From Acidobacteriota bacterium (GTDB taxonomy: Bacteria; Acidobacteriota; Blastocatellia; Pyrinomonadales; Pyrinomonadaceae): a stretch of 34,810 nt of DNA. The stretch's first letter is position 1; every line of letters begins with the position of its first letter. The translations under genes were made by a program, and so were the position numbers. Below are positions 8,877 to 17,772 of this stretch, piece after piece. The stretch spans positions 1 to 34,810 of the forward strand of contig JAIVJM010000193.1 in assembly GCA_020199995.1 (NCBI GenBank), in the 5' to 3' direction. The notes beneath the pieces were generated by a model that was not told the DNA's origin, made no database searches, and was given only the letters and a program-made list of their open reading frames with translations.

Positions 8877-10550
8877 ATGCGAAGACCTCTACGAAAATTG
8901 ACACGCGTCGCCGCCCTCGGTCTGTTGGCCGCGACTTTCGCCGCCGGCCCGTTCAGGCTGCCCGTCGCCGAGGCGTCGAGCCACCGCGAAGCACCACTGA
9001 TTTCTCAAGACCCGTTGGCCGACGGCACGGACACCTACGCGTTCATCAGCCCCGACAGGGCGAACACCGTCACCGTCCTCGCCAACTTCATCCCGCTCGA
9101 AGAGCCGGCGAGCGGCCCGAACTTCTTCAAGTTCGACGACAGCGTGCTCTATCAGATCAGGTTCGACAACAACGGCGACGGCAGGCTCGACCTCGCCATC
9201 CAGTTCCGCTTCAGAACCGTCGTCGGCAACGGTGACACGTTCCTCTACAACACGAACACGATTGACAACCTCTCCGACCCTGACTGGAACGTCAAGCAGT
9301 TCATGGATGTGACGGCGCTCGTTCGTCAGGGCGACCCCAACACGCCGACGTTCGCGACTTTTTCGCTCGGGACGAACCTGCCGACGCCGCCCGTCAACAT
9401 CGGGCCGCGCTCGACACCGAATTACGAGACCAACCTCGCCGAGCCTTCGATCAGCACCGTCCCGACCGGCGCGGGCGACATCAAGCTCTTCGCCGGCCAG
9501 CGCGACGAGGGTTTCTACGTTGACCTCGGCTCCGCTTTCGACCTCCTCGGCCTGCGCCCGTTCAACTCGGCGCACCTCGCGCCGCTGCCGACCTCGAAGG
9601 GCGTTGATGCCACCGCCGGCTACAACGTCCACACCATCGCGGTTCAGATTCCGACCCAGTTGCTGACGCAAACCGGCGCGCTTCCGACCGGGGCGACCGA
9701 CCCGACCGCGATCCTCGGCGTCTACTCGACTGCCAGCCGCCCCGGCACACGCGTGCTGAACATCAACGGCACGAAGACGGAGAACGCCGCTGATTGTGGC
9801 ACCGCAGCGGCACCTGGCGGAATAGCCCCGTCCGCGACCTGCGTGCAGGTCTCGCGTCTCGGCAACCCGCTCTTCAATGAGTTGTTCATCCCGATGGGTA
9901 CTTCGCCGACCGTTGCGGAGAACGACAAAGACCTCTACAACGCGCAACTCCCGGCCACGGACGTGAACCGCATTGACTTCGTGCGCGGCACCGCGGGGCG
10001 GCCCGTCGAGCCGGTGAAATTGATTAACCTGCTCTACCCGCCGGTACTTGACGCCCCGACCTCGGGACGCAACGACCTTGTGCGCGTCTTCCTGACGGGC
10101 GTCCCCGGCGCGACCCGCTTCCCGTTCCAGCCTGACCCGGCTGATCCGGACGCTGGACCCGGCTCGGCTCCGGCTGAGTACATCCGCCTCAACACCGCCA
10201 TCCCGGCGACCGCGGTGGGCTCCGAAAATCGCCTCGGCGTGATTGCCGGCGACCTCGGCGGCTATCCGAACGGGCGGCGCGTCGGCGACGACGTGGTTGA
10301 CATCACGTTCCGCGTCGCGGCGGGCGTCCTGCTGCCGGGCAACTCGTGCGCGGGCGGCACGGCCAATTGTAATCAGGCGCCGAACAGTCAGCTCGGCGAC
10401 GGCGTCACGCAGAACGACAAACCGTTCCGCACGACCTTCCCGTATCTGGCCTCGCCGTTTGACGGCTACTCGAATCCGTTCCACGGGCGCGAGTGCTCCG
10501 ACACTCCGGACGCTCCGTGTCCGACGCCGAATCCCACGCCGAGGCCGTAA
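8877..10550 (+). CDS. Secreted DUF4331 domain protein
   Basis: A 557-residue protein with a signal peptide: basic MRRPLRKLTR, a hydrophobic stretch, and probable cleavage after AEA at about residue 33. The mature protein opens with SSHREAPLISQDPLADGTDT, the hallmark of DUF4331, followed by DTYAFISPD and repeated asparagine/aspartate-rich turns (for example FDNNGDGRLDLAIQFRF). The domain fills most of the chain and ends in a proline-rich tail (CPTPNPTPRP). DUF4331 function is unknown; the proteins are exported and often stand near TPR proteins. The start is supported by aagga at 8866-8870. It is the first gene of a four-gene rightward block that includes a metal transporter. Two cysteine-containing segments near the end may form disulfides. 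Confidence 0.93.
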   Translation: MRRPLRKLTRVAALGLLAATFAAGPFRLPVAEASSHREAPLISQDPLADGTDTYAFISPDRANTVTVLANFIPLEEPASGPNFFKFDDSVLYQIRFDNNGDGRLDLAIQFRFRTVVGNGDTFLYNTNTIDNLSDPDWNVKQFMDVTALVRQGDPNTPTFATFSLGTNLPTPPVNIGPRSTPNYETNLAEPSISTVPTGAGDIKLFAGQRDEGFYVDLGSAFDLLGLRPFNSAHLAPLPTSKGVDATAGYNVHTIAVQIPTQLLTQTGALPTGATDPTAILGVYSTASRPGTRVLNINGTKTENAADCGTAAAPGGIAPSATCVQVSRLGNPLFNELFIPMGTSPTVAENDKDLYNAQLPATDVNRIDFVRGTAGRPVEPVKLINLLYPPVLDAPTSGRNDLVRVFLTGVPGATRFPFQPDPADPDAGPGSAPAEYIRLNTAIPATAVGSENRLGVIAGDLGGYPNGRRVGDDVVDITFRVAAGVLLPGNSCAGGTANCNQAPNSQLGDGVTQNDKPFRTTFPYLASPFDGYSNPFHGRECSDTPDAPCPTPNPTPRP

Positions 10551-10584
10551 CGCTTCCGCTCAGTGCGGTGCGGTACATTCGGCA

Positions 10585-11955
10585 GTGACCGAAGTTGAAT
10601 GCCCGACTGGCGGGGGCGTGCGGCAAGTTCACACGCCCCCGTCAACACACTTTAGGCCCTGCACGCGGGCCACGTCGGGGAGCATCTCGCGGACTAACTC
10701 CGACTCGCTCCTTCAGCCCGTCGCAGCCGGGTCGGGGCCAGCAACGCCCGCCGACCGGCAGATTCTCACGTCGCAGGGACTCATCGAGCGCCAGCCGTCG
10801 CAGCCGGGCGGCTATAACCAGCTCGCCGACGCTTTCATGCAGAAGGCGCGCGAGACCGGCGACTTCGGCTTCAATGCCAGAGCCGAGCAGGCGCTGGCTC
10901 GTTCCGCTGAGGTCGCGCCGGAGAATTACGACTCGATTAAGCTGCGCGCCAAGCTCCTTTTGACTTACCACCGTTTCGCGGAGGCGCTCGAAGTCTCGCG
11001 CCGCGCGCAACAGCTCAACCCGCGCGACCACGATGTGTACGGCGCGATGACCGACGCGCTGGTCGAACTCGGCGATTACCCGGCAGCGGTCGAGGCCGCG
11101 CAGAGAATGGTTGACCTGCGCCCCGACACGGCCTCTTATTCGAGGGTCTCGTACCTGCGCACGCTGCACGGCGACACCAAAGGCGCTATCGAGGCGATGA
11201 GGCTCGCGGCGGAGTCCGCCAACCCACAGAACCTCGAAGGCGTGGCATGGTGCCGCGTGCATCTCGGCGACGAGTTGATGAACGCTGGCCGTCTGGTCGA
11301 GGCCGAGCGCGAGTATGACCGCGCTCTCTTCTCGTTCCCCGGCTCGCATCTGGCGCTCGCCGCGAAAGCCCGTGCGCGCCTCGCCGCGGGCGACACGGAG
11401 GCCGCCGTAGACTTTTACAGGCGCGCCGTCGAGCGCGTCCCCTTGCCGGAATACGCCGCCGCGCTCGGCGACCTCTACGCCAAGCTGGGGCGCGCGGAAG
11501 AAGCGCGGCGGCAGTATGAGCTCGTCGAGTTCGTCGAGCGCGAAGGCGCCGCGGGCGGAACCTACTCGCGCCAGTTGGCGCTCTTCTGGGCCGACCACGA
11601 CACGCGTCTGGACGAAGCGCTGGAGGCCGCGACGCGGGAGCGCGCGGCGCGCAGAGACATCTACACGAGCGACGTGCTGGCGTGGTGCCTGTATAAGAAG
11701 GGGCGATACGCGGAGGCCAAAGCGGCGTCGGACGAGGCGCTGCGACTCGGGACGCGCGACCCGCGGCTGCTCTATCACGCGGGGATGATCGCCGCCGCCT
11801 TGGGCGACCGGCGCGGCGGCGCGAAGTTTCTGCAACAGGCACTCGCCATCAACCCTTCGTTTGACGTTCTTCAGGCGGAGGTGGCGCGCCGCACGCTCGG
11901 CCCGGCGCGGCGCGTAAAGTTCGGCATGGCCCGTCTCGTCTTCAACAGTAATTGA
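10585..11955 (+). CDS. Tetratricopeptide repeat protein (start uncertain)
   Basis: The body, from about 10750 to the stop, is a clear array of TPR helices: GYNQLADAFMQKARETGDFGFNARAEQALARSAEVAPENYDS, with A-G-F-A-P signatures repeating every 34 residues. The segments RFAEALEVSRRAQQLNP, DYPAAVEAAQRMVDLRP and AAVDFYRRAVERVP are examples. It probably acts as a scaffold in the envelope with the DUF4331 protein. The 5' end is odd. The only usable in-frame start before the TPRs is a GTG at 10585, with no ribosome binding site and a terminator-like hairpin just after it. The first in-frame ATG (10837) is already inside the first repeat. No signal peptide is visible in any frame. The N-terminus may have been lost, or an unusual start is used. 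Confidence 0.8.
   Translation: MTEVECPTGGGVRQVHTPPSTHFRPCTRATSGSISRTNSDSLLQPVAAGSGPATPADRQILTSQGLIERQPSQPGGYNQLADAFMQKARETGDFGFNARAEQALARSAEVAPENYDSIKLRAKLLLTYHRFAEALEVSRRAQQLNPRDHDVYGAMTDALVELGDYPAAVEAAQRMVDLRPDTASYSRVSYLRTLHGDTKGAIEAMRLAAESANPQNLEGVAWCRVHLGDELMNAGRLVEAEREYDRALFSFPGSHLALAAKARARLAAGDTEAAVDFYRRAVERVPLPEYAAALGDLYAKLGRAEEARRQYELVEFVEREGAAGGTYSRQLALFWADHDTRLDEALEAATRERAARRDIYTSDVLAWCLYKKGRYAEAKAASDEALRLGTRDPRLLYHAGMIAAALGDRRGGAKFLQQALAINPSFDVLQAEVARRTLGPARRVKFGMARLVFNSN
10608..10644 (+). terminator. Hairpin after DUF4331 gene
   Basis: Arms 10611-10620 (cgggggcgtg) and 10632-10641 (cacgcccccg) pair perfectly over 10 bp; the stem extends to 13 pairs with one G-T pair at the base, around an 11-base loop. 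It lies 60-90 bp after the DUF4331 stop codon. The following bases are only moderately T-rich, so it may be a weak terminator or a stabilising 3' hairpin. It falls inside the longest possible reading frame of the TPR gene, which argues for a later TPR start or a read-through arrangement. Confidence 0.55.
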
Positions 11956-11996
11956 AAGATTTTGGCCGTCGCCGGTCTATACCAGTAGATAAATTA

Positions 11997-12203
11997 ATGT
12001 CGTTAATAATGACCAAGCGTGGAGAGTTGAGCAGGGACGCGGGTGCCCGGCGAAGAAAACACTGCCCGCGCTGCGCGACCCGCGTCAGCAGGTCGGCCAA
12101 TAAATGCGGCCACTGCGGAAAGTATCTGCTGCGCCGGGCGCACCTCGCCGGCATCGCATTGGTGGTCATCGCGCTCCTCGTTGCTCTCAGGGCGCTCGGC
12201 TAA
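11997..12203 (+). CDS. Small zinc-ribbon membrane protein
   Basis: About 68 residues from the ATG at 11997 (a second ATG at 12009 is possible, and a TTG at 11952 overlaps the TPR stop). It has a basic N-terminus, then two cysteine pairs, HCPRC and KCGHC, 13 residues apart, forming a zinc ribbon. One hydrophobic helix, GIALVVIALLVALRALG, lies at the C-terminus. The layout suggests a cytoplasmic metal-binding knuckle anchored in the inner membrane. It lies between the TPR gene and the metal transporter with short gaps, so it is probably part of the same transcript. No named family is recognised beyond zinc-ribbon proteins. Confidence 0.65.
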   Translation: MSLIMTKRGELSRDAGARRRKHCPRCATRVSRSANKCGHCGKYLLRRAHLAGIALVVIALLVALRALG

Positions 12204-12265
12204 TTCATTCCGGGGCGGGAGGATGCGCCGCGGGTCAGAGATGATGGCTCTACGGAAGGATGTTG

Positions 12266-14635
12266 ATGGCCCTTTTTAAAATATTGTCGCGCCGCCGGGC
12301 TTTGAAGTTGCTCTCCGCTCTCGTCTGGCTCGTCGCCTCCGGGTGGGGCGGCGCGGCGGCGGTATCCGCGCACCCGCTCGGGAATTTCTCCGTCAACAAT
12401 TTCGCGCGCGTCCGCGTCGAAGCGGGCGGCGTCCGCGTGCGCTACGTGATAGACATGGCCGAGATTCCGACGTTTCAGGAGTCGCAGGCGATGGACGAAA
12501 ACAAAGACGGCAGCGTCTCGAATGACGAGGCCGCCGCCTACCTCGAACGCCTCGCCCCGCGTCTCATCGAAGGCCTCTTATTGACGGGCGACGGCGCGCG
12601 GATTCCGTTGAGCATCGCGGCCAAAACGATCTCGATGCCGAGGGGCACGGGTGGCCTCAAGACCATGCGGATCGAGTGCGACTTGGTGGGCCTCATGGCG
12701 GAAGACGCCGGGGCGGGCGGCACGCACACGTTGCGCTTCGAGGACACGAACTATCGAGAGCGCATCGGCTGGCGAGAAATCGTGGCCGAGCCCGCGCCCG
12801 GCATCGCCTTCTTCGACAGCAGCGCCTTCGGCTCCGCCGTCACTGACGAGCTCAAAACTTACCCGGAAGACATGCTCGCCGCGCCGCTCGACGAGCGCAC
12901 GGCGAAGTTATCGTGGACACGCGGCGCCGTGCCGGCGGGCGCGGTCGCGCTCCGCACGCGGGACGGGCAGCCCGCCGGACAGTCGCGCGACCGCTTCGCC
13001 GAGCTCATCAACGTCGAGGAGCTGACGCCGCTCGCCGCGCTCTTCGGGCTCTTGCTGGCGGGTGGCTTGGGCGCGTTGCACGCGATGTCGCCGGGCCACG
13101 GCAAGACGGTCGTCGGCGCTTATCTGGTCGGCTCCAGAGGGACGGCGAAGCACGCGGCATTCCTCGGCATGACGGTGACGCTGACGCACACGAGCAGCGT
13201 CTTCGCCCTCGGCCTCCTGACGCTCTTTGCGTCGAACTACATTTTGCCCGAAAAACTCTTCCCCTATCTGAGCCTCGTCTCGGGCACGATTGTGCTCGTC
13301 ATGGGTCTGACCTTCTTCGTCCGGCGGCTGCGCGCCGCCTTCGGCCCGGTGGCGTTGGCGGGCCATCAGCATTCGCACGGCGACGGTCACACGCACGCCG
13401 ACGCGTCGGGACACGACGACGTGCACGGACATCAACACGAGGGCGGGGCCGTGATGCACTCGCACGGCGGGCGCGAGCACTCGCACCTCCCGCCCGGCGC
13501 GGACGGCGGCCCCGTGACGTGGCGCAGCCTCTTCGCGCTCGGCGTGTCGGGGGGCTTGCTGCCGTGCCCTTCGGCGCTCGTGGTGATGTTGTCGGCGGTC
13601 TCTCTGGGGCGTGTCGGCTACGGTCTCGCGCTCATCCTCGCGTTCAGCGTCGGCCTCGCCGCCACGCTCACCGCCGTCGGCCTGCTCTTTGTCTACGCGA
13701 GCCGGTTCGTGCAGGGGCGGCGAACGAGCGAGGGACGCATCGTGAAAGCGCTGCCCGTCTTGAGCGCGCTCGTCATCGCGTGCGTCGGGGCCGCCATCTG
13801 CTACGAGGCGCTCGCGCAGACGGGGATCAATCTCCCGGCGCTCATCGGACAGGCATTCTCGGGCGGCGGCGCTGAGGACGGGGGGCCGTCTCTGTCGTCA
13901 GTGGGCGCGTTCGCGCTGCTCGGACTCGGGCTGGTGTTCGGCCTCAAGCACGCCACGGAAGTGGATCACGTCGTCGCCGTCTCGACCATCGTCAGCGAGC
14001 ACCGCAGCATCTGGCGCGCGGCCATCGTCGGCGGGCTCTGGGGCGCGGGCCATACGGCGTCGCTCGTCGTCGTCGGCGTCTTCGTGTTGACGCTGCGCAT
14101 CGCCATCCCCGAGAGGGTCGCGGGCTGGCTTGAGTTCGGCGTCGCGCTGATGATTATCGCGCTCGGCGCGAGCGCGCTCGGTCGCGCGCTGCGCGGCATG
14201 GCCGACGTGCACCTTCACCGGCACCGGCACGGCGGCGTCGAGCACGCGCACGTGCACTTTCACGAGCACGGCACTGAGCAGGCCGGAGAGCTGACCGGAG
14301 AGACAGCCGGGCACACACACGCCGTCACGCGCATCGGCCTCAAGCCCGTGCTGGTCGGGGCGATGCATGGGCTCGCCGGCTCGGCGGCGCTCACCCTGCT
14401 CGTCCTCGCGCAGATTGATTCCGTCGTGCTCGGCCTGCTCTATCTCGCCGTCTTCGGCGCGGGCTCGATTCTGGGGATGATGTTGATGTCCGGGCTGGTG
14501 GGCTTGCCTTTCGCTTTAGGCGCGCGCCGCGTCGGCAGGGTCAGCTACGGCTTGCAGGTGGCCATCGGCGCTTTGAGCTTTGTTTTTGGCCTCTGGTACG
14601 CCTATCGTACAGGCGTCACGAACGGGCTCATTTAA
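12266..14635 (+). CDS. NicO/RcnA-type plus NiCoT-type fusion metal transporter
   Basis: About 789 residues. After a signal peptide ending near VSAHPLG comes a periplasmic domain that contains an EF-hand-like loop, DENKDGSVSNDE. A first membrane unit has the NicO/RcnA signature HAMSPGHGKTVVGAYLVG and TLTHTSSVF, followed by a histidine-rich loop (about 370-410). More membrane helices lead to a second unit with GLKHATEVDHVVAVS, the HX4DH motif of nickel/cobalt permeases, then a second histidine-rich loop (about 650-690). Each motif class is normally found in a separate protein. It probably moves Ni2+/Co2+ or a similar cation across the inner membrane; import or export cannot be told. The ATG at 12266 has GGAAGG six bases upstream and is preferred over the ATG at 12260. 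Confidence 0.88.
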   Translation: MALFKILSRRRALKLLSALVWLVASGWGGAAAVSAHPLGNFSVNNFARVRVEAGGVRVRYVIDMAEIPTFQESQAMDENKDGSVSNDEAAAYLERLAPRLIEGLLLTGDGARIPLSIAAKTISMPRGTGGLKTMRIECDLVGLMAEDAGAGGTHTLRFEDTNYRERIGWREIVAEPAPGIAFFDSSAFGSAVTDELKTYPEDMLAAPLDERTAKLSWTRGAVPAGAVALRTRDGQPAGQSRDRFAELINVEELTPLAALFGLLLAGGLGALHAMSPGHGKTVVGAYLVGSRGTAKHAAFLGMTVTLTHTSSVFALGLLTLFASNYILPEKLFPYLSLVSGTIVLVMGLTFFVRRLRAAFGPVALAGHQHSHGDGHTHADASGHDDVHGHQHEGGAVMHSHGGREHSHLPPGADGGPVTWRSLFALGVSGGLLPCPSALVVMLSAVSLGRVGYGLALILAFSVGLAATLTAVGLLFVYASRFVQGRRTSEGRIVKALPVLSALVIACVGAAICYEALAQTGINLPALIGQAFSGGGAEDGGPSLSSVGAFALLGLGLVFGLKHATEVDHVVAVSTIVSEHRSIWRAAIVGGLWGAGHTASLVVVGVFVLTLRIAIPERVAGWLEFGVALMIIALGASALGRALRGMADVHLHRHRHGGVEHAHVHFHEHGTEQAGELTGETAGHTHAVTRIGLKPVLVGAMHGLAGSAALTLLVLAQIDSVVLGLLYLAVFGAGSILGMMLMSGLVGLPFALGARRVGRVSYGLQVAIGALSFVFGLWYAYRTGVTNGLI

Positions 14636-14673
14636 GAAATGAAGCGTTGGGACCCGCCGGGCGAAAGGAGCGT

Positions 14674-15861
14674 ATGGCTACCGAGTTGGAGACTAAAGAC
14701 GAGACAGCGCAGATGCACGCGGGGCCGGACGCGGGTGTGAAACCGCTCATCCCGGTGGCGGCCCCTGTGCTCGCGGGCAGAGAGAAAGAGTACGTCGCGG
14801 ACTGCATGGAGTCCGGCTGGATTTCTTCGGGCGGGAAATACGTCGAACTGTTCGAGGCGGCCTTCGCGGAGTTCTGCGGAGTCCGTCATGCCGTCTCCTG
14901 CTACAACGGCACGGTCGCCCTCCACCTCGCGCTCGTCGCGCTGGGCGTCGGCCCCGGCGACGAGGTGATCGTCCCCACGCTGACGTTCGTGGCGACCGCC
15001 AACGCCGTGACCTACTGCGGCGCGCGGCCCATCTTCGTGGACTCCGAGCCCGAGACGTGGAACCTCGATTCGGCGCAGGTCGAGGCGAAGATCACCCCGC
15101 GCACGAAGGGCATCATCGCCGTCCACCTCTACGGCCACCCCGCCGAGATGGACACGCTCCGTGCCGTCGCGCTCCGCCACGGGTTGTTCCTCCTCGAAGA
15201 CGCCGCCGAGGCTCACGGCGCGCTCTATAAGGGGCGGCGCGCGGGTTCGCTCGGCGACGTCGCCGCCTTCAGCTTTTACGGCAACAAGATCATCGCCACG
15301 GGCGAGGGCGGCATGGTCGTCACTGACGACGACGCGCTCGCCTCGCGCGTGCGCCTGCTGCGCGGGCAGGGGATGGACCCACAGCGGCGCTACTGGTTCC
15401 CCGTCATCGGCTACAACTACCGGATGATGAACATCCCCGCCGCCATCGGGCTGGCGCAGGTAGAGCGGGCCGACTGGCATATCAGCCGACGCCGGGAGGT
15501 GGCGGAGACATACCTTTTACTCTTGCGGGACGCACCTTCGCTGCGGTGGCAGGCGGAACGCGAATGGGCGCGGCACGCCTACTGGATGTTCACCGTCATC
15601 CTCGAAGAGGAGATACCGGTCAGCCGCGACGCGCTGATGGCGCGACTCCTTGAGCTGGGCGTCGAGACGCGGCCCGTCTTTTACCCGCTGCATCAACTCC
15701 CGCCCTACCGCGAAGCGGCGCGCGGCGAAGAGTTCCCCGTCGCCGAAGGGTTGGCGCGGCGCGGCTTGAGCCTTCCCACATGGGCCGGGCTGAGCACAAA
15801 CGACCTGCGCTACGTTGGCGAACGCCTGCGCGAATGTCTGCCTGTTGGGCGGGAGTCTTGA
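14674..15861 (+). CDS. DegT/DnrJ/EryC1/StrS PLP-dependent sugar aminotransferase
   Basis: A 395-residue protein of normal family length. Family signatures are WISSGGKYVELFEAAFAEFC near the start, CYNGTVALHLAL (PLP phosphate contact), EVIVPTLTFVATANAV, VHLYGHPAEMD, LEDAAEAHGA and the catalytic lysine (about residue 205) in FSFYGNKIIATGEGGMVVTDD. The C-terminal part has the usual HQLPPY segment. It converts a keto-sugar nucleotide into an amino sugar for surface glycans. It opens the glycan cluster. The ATG at 14674 has AAAGGAG just upstream, spaced 3 bp, which is rather close; a TTG at 14647 is a poorer alternative. Confidence 0.93.
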   Translation: MATELETKDETAQMHAGPDAGVKPLIPVAAPVLAGREKEYVADCMESGWISSGGKYVELFEAAFAEFCGVRHAVSCYNGTVALHLALVALGVGPGDEVIVPTLTFVATANAVTYCGARPIFVDSEPETWNLDSAQVEAKITPRTKGIIAVHLYGHPAEMDTLRAVALRHGLFLLEDAAEAHGALYKGRRAGSLGDVAAFSFYGNKIIATGEGGMVVTDDDALASRVRLLRGQGMDPQRRYWFPVIGYNYRMMNIPAAIGLAQVERADWHISRRREVAETYLLLLRDAPSLRWQAEREWARHAYWMFTVILEEEIPVSRDALMARLLELGVETRPVFYPLHQLPPYREAARGEEFPVAEGLARRGLSLPTWAGLSTNDLRYVGERLRECLPVGRES

Positions 15862-15925
15862 GGGCTCTCGGAAGAGCTTGGCCCGCGGTGAGTTCTACGG
15901 CCTCGTCGAGCGAGGAAGAAGAGCG

Positions 15926-16792
15926 TTGGAACGGAAACTGATTTCCATCATCATCCCGACATACAACTGCGGGCACAAGCTCGCGGCGACGATGGAGTCC
16001 GTGCTGTCACAGCCGGGAGAACTGTACGAAACAATCGTCGTGGACGGCGGCTCGTCGGACGAGACTTTGAGAGTGGTCGAGGAGTACGGCGGGGATGTTC
16101 GGTTCATCTCCGAACCCGACCGAGGCGTGTACGATGCCATCAATAAGGGCATCGGTCTGGCGGCGGGCAAGTATCTCTTTTTTCTCGGGGCGGGCGACCG
16201 TTTGAAGGAGGGCGTGTTCGAACGAGTCGCCGGGCTGTTGCCCGAAGGCGAAATGTCTTTCGTCTACGGCGATGCCTACCTCGTGCGGCACGGCGTGCGT
16301 GTGTGCGGCGAGTTCTCGATGAAGGAGTTCATCATCAGGAACATCTGCCATCAGGCCATCTTTTACGAGCGGACGATCTTCGACGTGCTGGGCGGCTACG
16401 ACCTCAAGTACAAGGTCTACGCCGACTGGGCCTTCAACATGAAGTGTTTCGCCGACAGGCGCGTGCGCAAGGTTTACCTCGACATGGTCATCGCCGACTT
16501 CGAGGGGTGGGGCATCAGCGACACGCAGGACGACGTCGAGTTCTACAGGGACTTGCCCCGGCTGATCAGGAAGCATGTGGGGTTGGACGAGTATCTGCGC
16601 CGCAGGATTTATCTCAGCCGGGTAGCTTTCTACGGCTTCAGGCAGAGGCTGGCGGGCTCTCTGAAAGCTGCCGCGAAGCAGCCCGCCTCACTGCTCAATC
16701 GGCTCAAGCTTGACGACGCCGGAGCGAAAACGAACGAGGAGTGCGTTGGGGGGCGTCGTCTCACGGGTTCGGACGACGCGGAGATCAACTAG
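15926..16792 (+). CDS. Family 2 glycosyltransferase
   Basis: A 288-residue GT-A enzyme. MERKLISIIIPTYNCGHKLA is the classical N-terminus. It is followed by ETIVVDGGSSDETLRVV (nucleotide binding), RFISEPDRGVYDAINKGIGL (typical of the WcaA/GT2 subgroup) and KYLFFLGAGDRL in the place of the DxD region. The C-terminal half has CHQAIFYER and YKVYADWAFNM, as in sugar transferases of O-antigen clusters. The start is taken as the TTG at 15926, seven bases after AGGAAG; the upstream frame back to 15815 overlaps the aminotransferase and has no family match. The epimerase starts 3 bp after the stop. The sugar transferred is unknown. Confidence 0.88.
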   Translation: MERKLISIIIPTYNCGHKLAATMESVLSQPGELYETIVVDGGSSDETLRVVEEYGGDVRFISEPDRGVYDAINKGIGLAAGKYLFFLGAGDRLKEGVFERVAGLLPEGEMSFVYGDAYLVRHGVRVCGEFSMKEFIIRNICHQAIFYERTIFDVLGGYDLKYKVYADWAFNMKCFADRRVRKVYLDMVIADFEGWGISDTQDDVEFYRDLPRLIRKHVGLDEYLRRRIYLSRVAFYGFRQRLAGSLKAAAKQPASLLNRLKLDDAGAKTNEECVGGRRLTGSDDAEIN

Positions 16793-17761
<969 letters not shown>

Positions 17762-17772
17762 TATTCAAGCGC

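Noticed and set aside
8889-10484. Long minus-strand open frame (531 codons) opposite the DUF4331 gene
   Set aside because: It is a GC-driven shadow: arginine- and valine-rich, no motif, no ribosome binding site, and fully opposite a gene with a clear signal peptide and family match.
10642-11835. Minus-strand open frame of 397 codons opposite the TPR gene
   Set aside because: The TPR pattern on the plus strand is unmistakable, so the opposite frame is a shadow.
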